A stretch of DNA of 64,000 bases from Scytolyngbya sp. HA4215-MV1 (GCA_019359045.1 JAHHIA010000006.1:248001-312000); one strand, 5' to 3'; numbered from the stretch's first letter, positions 47,491 through 55,490 are shown. Numbers and translations: made by a program. The notes: generated from the letters alone by a model not told the origin.

Positions 47491-48945
47491 ATGAAATTCC
47501 CTCGTACCCGCATTCTTAATATTCTGTTTCTCACGTTGATAATCTGGATGGACTCTTTAGCCATTGCTCAGGCAAAGATTACCGTCACCCCCAAAGCAAT
47601 CACCCTTAATGCCACGCGAGGAGAGACCATTACTCGCACGATCGCCCTTCGCGCCAGTGAGAAAGCGAGCACTGTAAAAGCGATCGCTCTGGATGCTTTC
47701 AGTGCAGATAACAGTGTGGTTTTGCCAGCAGCGGCAATTCAACTTACGGCACCCCCTGCTCAAATCAGTCCAGGTGAAGTGGTTCGTGTTCCCATCACGG
47801 TTAAGCTCCAGTCTGTGCCCAGTGGTGAATTTACCGGAGAAGTTTTGCTGATTGATGCAGGCAATGAAACCTCAATTCCAGTCATTGTCAGAGTTAAAGA
47901 TCCCTGGCTGTTGCCCCTGCTCATTCTACTGGTCGGAATTGCGATCGGTATGGCAGTTTCTGCCTACAGTAGCCAGGGCAAGTTGAGTGATGAAGTCACG
48001 GTGAATCTGGAAAATATTCGTACCCAGATTGAGCCAGACAAAGTGGAGGCACGATCGTTCTGGTCACGCGCCGATATGCATCTCACCGTTGCTAAACAGG
48101 CGCGGGATGCCAAGCAAATTGCAGCAGCGCAAGCCGCCCTCGATCGCGCCAAAGCGACCTGGAACCAGTGGCTACAGCAACGTCCCAACTGGCTGATTCA
48201 GTTTCGCTATTACGATGATCTACGGCATCGCCTGGAGCAGGATGATTTGAAGGATACGTCGGCGTTGTATGTGCAGGCGATCGCGCGGGATCTAGACGAG
48301 GCATTGCAGAGTGTTCCTGATCTGGCAACACCGGATGACTTGCAACAACGACTGGATCAACTTTCGCAACAATTGAATCGCTATCTTCGCCTGACTATGC
48401 AGCTAGAGAAGTTGAAAGACCTGGCGGCTGTGTTGGCAGGTGAGCAACGCCATAAGTGGGAAGACAAAGCTGAGGCGTTTACTCAGCGATCGCAGTTGCT
48501 GTTGCCTGCACAGGAGGCTGAAATACAAACCTTACAGGATGAAATCAATACCAGTATTGAGCAAGTGAGAATCCTGGGTGCTCAGGCTTCGATCGCTTTT
48601 AAGAGTGTGGATGGAGGGATTGTGCCGAGTCTGGTGCTTCAGGCTCCACGGGTTCAGGGGGCAAATCAATCCCAGGTGCCAGCCTGGATGCAGACCTGGT
48701 GGGCGATCTCCAGTCTTTGGCAAACGGCAAAGGGTCGGCTAAAACTGTTTTATCTATCCAGCTATTTGATTTCGTTTACGGTTCTGGCAGGCGGTGGATT
48801 TAATCAACTGTATTGGACGAAACCGACGTTTGGAGCCAATGGCTGGGGCGACTATTTTGCCTTATTGGTACTGGGATTTGGCGCAGAAGCGACTCGCAAT
48901 GTGGTTACCCAGGCAGCCAGTAAAACCGATGAATCTAAGTCATGA
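47491..48945 (+). CDS. Membrane protein with Ig-like ectodomain, unknown
   Basis: Starting at ATG 47491 the product has 484 residues. A signal peptide (ILFLTLIIWMDSLAIAQA) precedes a beta-sandwich of about 120 residues (ITVTPKAITLNATRGETITR; VPSGEFTGEVLLIDAGNETS), a membrane helix (WLLPLLILLVGIAIGMAVSA), a long coiled-coil region (about 160-360; LDEALQSVPDLATPDDLQQR) and a C-terminal hydrophobic part (FYLSSYLISFTVLAGGGFNQ; DYFALLVLGFGAEATRNVVT). The C-terminal GANGWGDYFALLVLGFGAEA element is one I associate with cyanobacterial membrane proteins near caspase or NACHT genes. It starts only about 50 bases from the caspase start and lies 50 bases before the NACHT gene. Confidence 0.75.
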   Translation: MKFPRTRILNILFLTLIIWMDSLAIAQAKITVTPKAITLNATRGETITRTIALRASEKASTVKAIALDAFSADNSVVLPAAAIQLTAPPAQISPGEVVRVPITVKLQSVPSGEFTGEVLLIDAGNETSIPVIVRVKDPWLLPLLILLVGIAIGMAVSAYSSQGKLSDEVTVNLENIRTQIEPDKVEARSFWSRADMHLTVAKQARDAKQIAAAQAALDRAKATWNQWLQQRPNWLIQFRYYDDLRHRLEQDDLKDTSALYVQAIARDLDEALQSVPDLATPDDLQQRLDQLSQQLNRYLRLTMQLEKLKDLAAVLAGEQRHKWEDKAEAFTQRSQLLLPAQEAEIQTLQDEINTSIEQVRILGAQASIAFKSVDGGIVPSLVLQAPRVQGANQSQVPAWMQTWWAISSLWQTAKGRLKLFYLSSYLISFTVLAGGGFNQLYWTKPTFGANGWGDYFALLVLGFGAEATRNVVTQAASKTDESKS

Positions 48946-48994
48946 GCAGGATCACTACCCAATAATCTTTCCTATGCACCTTTAAGGAGTTTCT

Positions 48995-51157
48995 GTGACT
49001 GCTAACCCTTCAGACTTACAAGCCATTTTCGATCGTATTGAGGCAGGCAAACGCTTGAGCAAGCAGGACTTGCAAATTTTGGTGACGGCAGTGCGATCTC
49101 AGCAAGTCGCTATTGCAACGGGCGAGCGGGCAGTGGCGATCGGAGGCAGTGCAGATGAGGCGGTGATCGTAACAGGGGAGCGTAACATTATCCTCACAGG
49201 AGTCAATGCAGAAGCTATTCATCTGTTACTGAGAAAACGCTCTTCGAATGAAAAGAAGCTACTGAAAGCAGTACTGGAGGAGGTAAAAGCGCGGTTAAGC
49301 CAGTCTTTATACAATGAAGTTCTGATTCAATTGGGTATGGAAGCCCAACCAAATCAGGTTAGGCGCACGTGGGACTCAGACATCAAAATTGGTGATAGTC
49401 CCATTGAACCAATTCCAAAAGATTGGAAGATTTTGCAAGTATTTAATAAGGTGCAGGGTAAATTGCTGATTCTGGGTGAACCAGGTGCCGGAAAAACGAC
49501 AACAATGCTGGAATTAGCAGATCAATTGCTAAAACAAGCAGAGCAATCTATAGATTTTCCTATTCCTGTAATATTTAATCTTTCAGCTTGGAAAAATGAA
49601 TGGCAATCTATTCGAGATTGGTTGATAGTAGAACTAAAACTGAAGTATGGAGTGCGTAAAGATGTTGGGGCAAATTTATTAGATAATGCCAGACTACTCA
49701 TATTTCTGGATGGATTAGATGAATTGGAGAGTGCAAAACAAAAACCTTGTGTTCAGGCAATCAATCGTCTACTAAAAAGTGAATCCCGTCCAGAATATTT
49801 AGTTATTTGCAGTCGTCATGAGGAATATGAAAAGATAATTCGGAAACAATGGAGTGAAGAATCAGACTTCTTGAAGGAAGAAAACAGATTGCTCCTTAGT
49901 GGAGCAATTTACTTGAAAGCTCTTAGAGATGAAGAAATTCAAGACTATTTGATGAGGTTGCAAAGGCGAGACTTATGGTTCGTATTACGACAAAATCCAA
50001 TCTTGCTGAATTTTGTGAGAACACCTTTTTGGCTAAGTATTTTAGTGTTATCAGAACAAGAAGTCGTTTATGGTACATGGCAAGGATTAGGAACTATAGA
50101 AGAATGCTTTAAGAATTTATTAGATGCATATATCCGACGAATGTTATCTCGGACTATTTCTAATCCCTCTTTTAAGAGAAAGAAGCAATTAAGTACAAAA
50201 CAAACTCTTCATTGGTTAACTTATCTAGCAACAAGATTGCGAGAAGATTATGACGCAGAATTTTCAATTGAGCAAATGCAACCTTCTTGGTTAAAGGAGG
50301 AACAAGTCAATTTTATTTATAAACCTCTAATACGCTTTTTTCTAGGCTTAAGCTTAGGATTGTTTTTTGCGATAATCTCATGTGCAATTGTTGTAAATTA
50401 TTTTGGAATATTAGGACTGGGTATTGGAACCTTATTAGGTTTTACTTTGGGATTAATCGCCCAGTTTGAAGAATCTATTGGTACAGTAGAAGCCCTAAGA
50501 TGGTCATGGGGAGAATTTGGGTACAGATTAAAGATTGGACTAAATAACGGATTAACCTTAGGTGCTAAGTTATCAAACTTGCTTCCGATAAGAAGAATTA
50601 ACAATTACTACCGGAATATTTGGAGAGAAATTAGAGACTATCTTTACCAGCCAATTCAGTTCGTTTGGTTTATCACCTGCTTCTCCTTCGGATTAGCTTT
50701 TGGAATAGGAAATGGAGTTTTGCAAGGTTTGATAGGTGGATTAGTCAGCAGCTCCGATATTGAAAACAAAGTATTTCCCAATCAAGGTATTTGGAAATCA
50801 CTTGAAAATCTTGCAAATGTTTGTATGATTTGGACGATTGGTACTGGGCTAGTTACTGGGTTGGCTGCCAGCTTTTTTGTTGTCTTTCCAAAAGGACTTA
50901 TTTTAGGAGCAATAGGCGCATGTTTTGGAATGTTTGTTGGTATCTTTGCTGGTTTAGAGACAGGAGGTAAAGCTTGTATTCAACATTTTATTCTTCGAAT
51001 AATCCTATATCTAGAAGGCTATATTCCTTGGAACTTTGCATATTTTCTTGATTACTGCACAGAGCGTCTCTTTCTTCAACGCATAGGAGGACGCTATCGC
51101 TTTATTCATAGGTTACTGCAAGAATATTTTGCATCAATGCCATTAGATAACAAGTAA
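48995..51157 (+). CDS. NACHT ATPase with beta module and multi-span C-terminus
   Basis: The 720-residue protein starts at GTG 48995 with AAGGAG eight bases upstream. The N-terminus (7-64) is the shared module: LQAIFDRIEAGKRLSKQDLQ, then QQVAIATGERAVAIGGSADE and AVIVTGERN. The NACHT core follows: Walker A GKLLILGEPGAGKTTTMLEL (161-168), Walker B RLLIFLDGLDELESAK (about 233-246), and helical parts ending AYIRRMLSRTIS. The last 270 residues have six to eight hydrophobic segments (FFLGLSLGLFFAIISCAIVV; LGLGIGTLLGFTLGLIAQF; LILGAIGACFGMFVGIFAGL). The C-terminus ends in YRFIHRLLQEYFASM. The gene is AT-rich beyond 49.4 kb. A membrane-acting sensor is likely. Confidence 0.9.
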   Translation: MTANPSDLQAIFDRIEAGKRLSKQDLQILVTAVRSQQVAIATGERAVAIGGSADEAVIVTGERNIILTGVNAEAIHLLLRKRSSNEKKLLKAVLEEVKARLSQSLYNEVLIQLGMEAQPNQVRRTWDSDIKIGDSPIEPIPKDWKILQVFNKVQGKLLILGEPGAGKTTTMLELADQLLKQAEQSIDFPIPVIFNLSAWKNEWQSIRDWLIVELKLKYGVRKDVGANLLDNARLLIFLDGLDELESAKQKPCVQAINRLLKSESRPEYLVICSRHEEYEKIIRKQWSEESDFLKEENRLLLSGAIYLKALRDEEIQDYLMRLQRRDLWFVLRQNPILLNFVRTPFWLSILVLSEQEVVYGTWQGLGTIEECFKNLLDAYIRRMLSRTISNPSFKRKKQLSTKQTLHWLTYLATRLREDYDAEFSIEQMQPSWLKEEQVNFIYKPLIRFFLGLSLGLFFAIISCAIVVNYFGILGLGIGTLLGFTLGLIAQFEESIGTVEALRWSWGEFGYRLKIGLNNGLTLGAKLSNLLPIRRINNYYRNIWREIRDYLYQPIQFVWFITCFSFGLAFGIGNGVLQGLIGGLVSSSDIENKVFPNQGIWKSLENLANVCMIWTIGTGLVTGLAASFFVVFPKGLILGAIGACFGMFVGIFAGLETGGKACIQHFILRIILYLEGYIPWNFAYFLDYCTERLFLQRIGGRYRFIHRLLQEYFASMPLDNK

Positions 51158-51539
51158 GTTACGTGCTACCACTTCTTTCATCAGTTCTTACCAGAACATT
51201 TTACTGACAGCATTGCAGCAAGAATAAAGGATGAATACGCTACACTGATAGTGTTAAAGCATGTGATGAACACAGCATGGATGCTAGTAACAAGAGTCAA
51301 CCATTATCCATAAAAGTCTCTCAACCTGCAAATGTAGTAAACGATCGCCTGAGAGCCATTGCTTACAGCATGGATGCATTGATTCCAGGATTGTATCTTT
51401 GGTTGGGAGCATTCAAACTGCGGATTGGTGGCAGCTTGCCAGAAGCGACCTATCCTGGCACCATTCACAGCTCTGCTGGCATCGCGCTTGTCTTGCCGGG
51501 ATATCGCATCTACACGACCTATCACGGCAGCTATGACCC
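51158..51539. other. Gene-poor stretch after the NACHT gene
   Basis: A 91-codon plus-strand frame (51277-51552) and a 73-codon minus-strand frame overlap here. Neither resembles a known family, and I accept neither. The 3' end merges with the duplicated tail at 51563-51603. Confidence 0.4.
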
Positions 51540-51562
51540 TGTTGAATCATAGTGTGTAGCTT

Positions 51563-51603
51563 TTGCCAAGCGACTTCGCCTCTAAAGTTCTCCCAAAAAC
51601 TCG
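51563..51603 (-). repeat. Duplicated tail, copy A
   Basis: These 41 bases are identical to 53596-53636, where they encode SFWENFRGEVAWQ near the C-terminus of the 53545-54393 protein. Weaker likeness continues about 20 bases on the upstream (minus strand) side and 25 downstream (VAWQKLHTMIQQ versus VAWQPLRAVIQQ). In this copy they are read in another frame by the end of the HsdR-N-like gene. Confidence 0.85.
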
Positions 51604-52252
51604 AAGCCTTGTCGTAATCGCTGACCAATTGCCTTGAGCCCCTGAAGAATCTGCGTCAAGTCTTCCTCCGCCTCAATTACCTGATAAATTCTGGATTGCA
51701 CATAGGTGAGGGAGTGTTCAGGATTAAGCCGCAAAAACACCACTTCGCGCCCATTGGTAACCATGCCATATCGGTTGTTGTCTGCGATCGCCTGCGCCTG
51801 AGCCGGTTGACTCAGCATATAATTCAACGCCTGCGGAATCCCAGACGTGACATCAAATCGAGATTGCTTGGATTCAACCACCAAAATCCAAAATTGCCGT
51901 TTCACCACTAAAACATCAATGCTACCCGTAAAGGTCTGATTACCGTCAATTGCCATCAGCTTCGTAGAGACTTCTGTCCGGATAGAAAGAGGCTGATAAA
52001 ACCCTGCCAGATCGAGTAAGGGAGCCACCACTACCAGCTTAACCACTTCCTCTAGGGGACTGGTTTCAATGATGCTTTCGTAGTTGCGTTTCGCCGGATC
52101 AATGCCTGCTGTTCATAGTCAGAAGGGGGTTCAGCCCCATGTAACCATTGCTCGAAAAAAGGATGGCTGCGATCGCGCACCAAGGCAAACCGTTCTTTTA
52201 GGTCACTCAAGCTCAAACTGCTGACGGGCTGGGGAACTGTAGAGGCTTCCAT
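51582..52252 (-). pseudogene. HsdR N-terminal-like protein gene with frameshift
   Basis: The gene starts at ATG 52252 (LSLSDLKERFALVRDRSHPF, FEQWLHGAEPPSDYEQQ) and breaks near 52090-52100. The next frame carries on AKRNYESIIETSPLEEVV, KLVVVAPLLDLAGFYQPLSI, GSIDVLVVKRQFWILVVESK and SGIPQALNYMLSQPAQAQAI to a stop at 51582. The middle resembles the type I restriction HsdR N-terminal nuclease fold, with E/D...VVESK as the active-site strand. One inserted G near CAGCAGGCATTGAT restores a single frame (EQQGIDPAKRNYESII). It is a recent lesion or a sequencing error. The last residues are read out of a duplicated tail belonging to another gene. Confidence 0.75.
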
Positions 52253-52273
52253 TGGTTTAGATTGACAGTGACT

Positions 52274-52672
52274 CTATAATATCTGCTGCTTACCGCTGAC
52301 AGTAACCCCGCTTTTCCAGCCAAAAACTCGGCAGGTCGAGTTAAAAACCTGGTGAGCCTCCCAAAAAACTCGGCGATTCAAGTTAAAAACTCGGCGGGTC
52401 GAGTTAAAAACTGCGCGAGTCAAGTTAAGAACTGCGCGAGTCGAGTCCAAAGCTCGGTGAGCCGAGTCAAAAACTCCGTCAGCCGAGTCCAAAGCTTGGC
52501 GAGTCGAGTTAAAAACTCGGTGAGTCGAGTTAAAAACTTTGTTAGCCGAGTTAAAAGCTTGGCGAGTCGAGTTTTTTACTGCGCGATCCACGCATTTTCG
52601 TTTAGCACAAGATAGATAACTCAGTAACCCCACGGATCTTGGCTCGTGAATATCGCCTACACTGCAAGACAA
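52274..52672 (-). CDS. Possible heptad-repeat protein over array copy 1
   Basis: A 132-codon minus-strand frame covers the array and ends 21 bases before the next gene start. It reads KCVDRAVKNSTRQAFNSANK then repeated VFNST-type heptads and ends SGVTVSGKQQIL. The second copy at 54402-54776 keeps the same frame and the same ends (KCVDRVVKNLNRQAF ... VTVVGKQQIS), which is weak evidence that it is coding. The alternative is a non-coding array. Confidence 0.3.
   Translation of the reverse strand: MSCSVGDIHEPRSVGLLSYLSCAKRKCVDRAVKNSTRQAFNSANKVFNSTHRVFNSTRQALDSADGVFDSAHRALDSTRAVLNLTRAVFNSTRRVFNLNRRVFWEAHQVFNSTCRVFGWKSGVTVSGKQQIL
52335..52586. repeat. 21-bp tandem array, copy 1 (12 units)
   Basis: Twelve units of 21 bases of the type GTCGAGTTAAAAACTCGGCGA follow each other. 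Each typical unit holds the palindrome CGAGTT-AAA-AACTCG. Units 2 and 12 are the most divergent. Because 21 is a multiple of three, open frames exist on both strands (plus: RVKNSVS-type heptads; minus: VFNSTRR-type heptads, 52274-52672). The array lies just upstream of the HsdR-N-like gene. Confidence 0.9.
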
Positions 52673-52719
52673 GCTTAACGGTAATCTCGATGGTCACTAA
52701 TCCCCTGCGCTAACCCCGG

Positions 52720-53394
52720 CTACCTAGATTCAGGGCTGCGATCGCCCAGATTTTTTTGTCGTTCTCGAACCCATTGACGAAACGCTTTCAGGGTTTGGCT
52801 CCGTCCTTCCGTTTGACTGCGATCGACAAACTGCGAAATCCCATCGACGATCGGAAATTGGGGGAAGCGAGGACTCGTATTCACATCTTGATACTGTTCA
52901 TCCTGTAAGAGACTAATGCGCAATCGTCCGTCCTCAAACCGCCACAGTTCTGGCACACCGATCGCCAAATATGCATCCAACCCAGTTTTAGAAGTCACAT
53001 CTACTTCAATCGCTAAATCTGGCGGTGGATCAACGGTCAAATCAATGCGCCGTTTGCCAATCATCACCGCATGGTTCTCAATATAAAAGCATTGATCCGG
53101 CTCAATTCCCTTAGCCACATCCTGCCGCTTAAATGTGGTTGAGCCAAAACATTCGTTATCAATATCCAGCTCTTCCAACAAAATTTTCACCATATCGCCG
53201 ATTAATTCTTTATCGACCTCATGTTCTGGTGAGGGCATCCGAATCTCCAACGTTCCATCACTGTAAGCGATCCGACAAGCACGTTGATCCCCCAACTCAT
53301 CCAGAATCGCTTCAAATTCGAACCAATTGACTGCTTGCAGTTGAATGCGTTGACCTGGATAAACTAGCAGTTGTCGAAGCTGAAGCGTCACCAT
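52720..53394 (-). CDS. Uma2 family endonuclease-like protein
   Basis: From ATG 53394 (GAGGGG about ten bases upstream) the product is 224 residues; the longer frame from 53439 is less likely. It matches the 40743 paralogue: LQAVNWFEFEAILDELGDQR, YSDGTLEIRMPSPEHEVDKE, KGIEPDQCFYIENHAV and the core DLTVDPPPDLAIEVDVTSKT. The core acids are intact. The C-terminal tail is basic (RQWVRERQKNLGDRS). It sits between the two 21-bp array cassettes. Confidence 0.87.
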   Translation of the reverse strand: MVTLQLRQLLVYPGQRIQLQAVNWFEFEAILDELGDQRACRIAYSDGTLEIRMPSPEHEVDKELIGDMVKILLEELDIDNECFGSTTFKRQDVAKGIEPDQCFYIENHAVMIGKRRIDLTVDPPPDLAIEVDVTSKTGLDAYLAIGVPELWRFEDGRLRISLLQDEQYQDVNTSPRFPQFPIVDGISQFVDRSQTEGRSQTLKAFRQWVRERQKNLGDRSPESR

Positions 53395-53544
53395 GATGAA
53401 TTTCCCCTCAGGAATGGCTTTAGTGTAACAAAAAGCCACTCTCGGTAAGGCGGCTAAATCTTTGTACCTGCCTGAAGCAGTGGTGTTAATTCTGGATATG
53501 AATTTTGAATTGTATGAATTGAAACTTTATTTCATTTCATACTG

Positions 53545-54393
53545 CTATTCAGCACCACCAGGCAGCAATACCTGCTGAATCACAGCGCGTAACGGTTGCC
53601 AAGCGACTTCGCCTCTAAAGTTCTCCCAAAAACTCGCAGCTTTATCGTAGTAAAGCAACCGCCGTTGATTCAGTTCATAAACCACCGGAATCTCGTACCA
53701 CAACAAGTCTACTCGGTGGCCAAACGGGTTGGTGGTCCGGATCTCCACAGCCGTGGTTTCTTCTACTTGGTCTACCAGGGCGATCGCAAAACAAAGATGG
53801 GTTGGCATCCGAAAGTTGTAAACTGCCTGTCCCGTTGCCGATGGAGTCAGATGTTCCCGCGCCCACTGGGAAGATTGCGTCGAGAACGGCTTCAAAGCGT
53901 TCAGGTTGATGGCAGCAAATTCAGAAAACAGAAAGAATGCTTCCCCGCGCATCCCCAACCCCGGCTCAAAATCCACCATTTTGGTAATGTAATTGTACCG
54001 TCTACCGCTGTGGACAACCTCTTGGCGAATTTCTGGACTGCCCAACTGCTCTAACCGTTGCAACACACTTTCAAGATAGCGATCGCACGCCTGCCGATTT
54101 TGACAGCCTTTCGGTTGCACATACCGACCCTGCTTCGGTTGCCATTGCTGCAAAATCCGCTCAAAGGCGATCGCCGCTGCTTCTGTCAGTAGAATCACCT
54201 GGTTGTTGTCACCTGTCACAATTACAGAATTAGAGGCATCACCACCAATCGCCATCGATCGTTCTCCTGTTGCCACTACAACCTGACCAGTCCGAATTGC
54301 AGCCGCGATCGCCTGCAAATCTGCCTCATCATGATTACCTGCCAACACACGTTGAATAACTGTTTTAAGGGATTCTGACATCATTGAGTCCAA
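53545..54393 (-). CDS. Protein with shared beta module and unknown C-terminal domain
   Basis: The 282-residue protein starts MDSMMSESLKTVIQRVLAGN and carries the shared module at the same spacing as the NACHT protein: ADLQAIAAAIRTGQVVVATG, then ERSMAIGGDASNSVIVTGDN (about 25-64). After a helix (AAIAFERILQQW) comes a domain of about 190 residues: CDRYLESVLQRLEQLGSPEI, GRRYNYITKMVDFEPGLGMR, HLCFAIALVDQVEETTAVEI, RVDLLWYEIPVVYELNQRRL and SFWENFRGEVAWQPLRAVIQ. I do not recognise this domain. It has no signal peptide or membrane helix. It could be an effector or a sensor. The 3' end is duplicated at 51563-51603. Confidence 0.75.
   Translation of the reverse strand: MDSMMSESLKTVIQRVLAGNHDEADLQAIAAAIRTGQVVVATGERSMAIGGDASNSVIVTGDNNQVILLTEAAAIAFERILQQWQPKQGRYVQPKGCQNRQACDRYLESVLQRLEQLGSPEIRQEVVHSGRRYNYITKMVDFEPGLGMRGEAFFLFSEFAAINLNALKPFSTQSSQWAREHLTPSATGQAVYNFRMPTHLCFAIALVDQVEETTAVEIRTTNPFGHRVDLLWYEIPVVYELNQRRLLYYDKAASFWENFRGEVAWQPLRAVIQQVLLPGGAE
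53596..53636 (-). repeat. Duplicated tail, copy B
   Basis: Identical over 41 bases to 51563-51603. Here it is read in frame as part of the C-terminus of the 53545-54393 protein. Confidence 0.85.
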
Positions 54394-54401
54394 CGATGTC
54401 C

Positions 54402-54776
54402 CTATGATATCTGCTGCTTACCGACGACAGTCACGTCTCCTTTCAAGTCAAAAACTTGGCAGGTCGAGTTACAAACCTGGTTAGCCTCCCAGAAGACCCG
54501 ACGATTCAAGCTCAACGCTCGGCGGGTCGTGTTCAAAACTCGGCGAATCAAGTTAAAAACTGCGCCAGTCGGGTTCAAAACTCGGTGAGCCAAGTGAAAA
54601 ACTCCGTTAGTCAAGTGAAAAACTCCGTTAGCCGAGTCAAAAGCTTGGCGGTTCAAGTTTTTGACTACGCGATCCACGCATTTTTGTTCAACACAAAATA
54701 GATAGTCAGTAACCCTACGGATTTTTGCTTGTGAATAAAGTATTTGTCGATTGCCAGGGAAAACTAAGGCAGTCAA
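54402..54776 (-). CDS. Possible heptad-repeat protein over array copy 2
   Basis: A 124-codon minus-strand frame that ends eight bases before the 54393 start. It keeps the frame, the KCVDRVVKNLNRQAFDSANG block, the RRVFWEANQVCNSTCQVF block and the GKQQIS end seen in copy 1. Coding status is uncertain, as in copy 1. Confidence 0.3.
   Translation of the reverse strand: MTALVFPGNRQILYSQAKIRRVTDYLFCVEQKCVDRVVKNLNRQAFDSANGVFHLTNGVFHLAHRVLNPTGAVFNLIRRVLNTTRRALSLNRRVFWEANQVCNSTCQVFDLKGDVTVVGKQQIS
54463..54672. repeat. 21-bp tandem array, copy 2 (10 units)
   Basis: Ten units of 21 bases of the same type as copy 1. Flanks are also alike: ATCTGCTGCTTACCG before and GCGATCCACGCATTTT after, then AGTAACCC-ACGGAT further on, so about 330-400 bases were duplicated. 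Sequence differences between the copies are spread over all units. Confidence 0.9.
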
Positions 54777-54796
54777 TTAAATAAGTAACCCCCTAT

Positions 54797-55273
54797 ATGA
54801 CCTCAAACTACATCAGCGGTGTATTGGAATCTACAGACCGCGACCAGATCATGGCAGACTTGGCAAATGTTCGCGCTAAATTGCCTTTCACGATCAAAAT
54901 GTCGAACAAAGCGAAACAAGCGTTGCCCAAAATGGGCGACAAGAGTCAGGCATTTGTCAGAAAAGCGATGGAAGTTGCAGTACAGCATCAAGACTATTTA
55001 CCCCGCTCGTTTGACCTACTAGAAATGCAACGAGATATCGCCCTGTTTGAAGCACTGTATCCGATCGTAATGGAACTGAACCAGTTGCAAGCAACACTGG
55101 ATGATACCCTGGCTGCCGTTGGCAGCGATGCTTACTCAGCGGCGTTGCAGGTGTATCGCCATATGAAAGCCCACGGGGAAGGAAGTGGCTTGGACTCCTA
55201 CGTTGAGGATATGGGTCAACGGTTTGGTCGCAAAAGCCGGAAGCAAGAGATGGCAAAAGGAGTCTCGCAGTAA
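54797..55273 (+). CDS. Helical conserved hypothetical protein
   Basis: The 158-residue protein is almost all helix: LESTDRDQIMADLANVRAKL, LPKMGDKSQAFVRKAMEVAV, SFDLLEMQRDIALFEALYPI and ALQVYRHMKAHGEGSGLDSY. The C-terminus is basic (GRKSRKQEMAKGVSQ). There is no membrane segment or signal peptide. I do not recognise a function. It is monocistronic and followed by a terminator. Confidence 0.75.
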   Translation: MTSNYISGVLESTDRDQIMADLANVRAKLPFTIKMSNKAKQALPKMGDKSQAFVRKAMEVAVQHQDYLPRSFDLLEMQRDIALFEALYPIVMELNQLQATLDDTLAAVGSDAYSAALQVYRHMKAHGEGSGLDSYVEDMGQRFGRKSRKQEMAKGVSQ

Positions 55274-55347
55274 CCAACCGAGAACACTCTTCCGAATTCT
55301 TCTTTCCTTCTCAAAATCTGGCGTTGTCTGACGATAGGATGAAAATA

Positions 55348-55387
55348 AAGCAGGTTGATTTGATTCGTTCTAAATCATCCTGCTTTT
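55348..55387 (+). terminator. Intrinsic terminator after the helical protein gene
   Basis: AAGCAGGTTGATTT and AAATCATCCTGCTT pair with one mismatch and are followed by TTTT. It lies 75 bases after the stop. Confidence 0.8.
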
Positions 55388-55490
55388 CAGCAACGCCTAT
55401 CAGATCGCCTACACCGAAAGGCAAGCACAATAATAATTCTGAACTTTAGCAGTGAGTGATTGCTCAACCCAAAATTTATTGCGTAAGAAT

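Noticed and set aside
51277-51552. 91-codon plus-strand frame after the NACHT gene
   Set aside because: It overlaps an equally open minus-strand frame, and neither resembles a known protein. It may be part of a decayed gene.
52352-52615. Plus-strand heptad protein over array copy 1
   Set aside because: The frame is open because of the 21-bp periodicity. The minus-strand frame is better placed as the first gene before a downstream gene, so the plus reading was not annotated.
52335-54672. The 21-bp arrays as CRISPR arrays
   Set aside because: The units are contiguous with no unique spacers, the period is 21 bases, and no cas genes are present.
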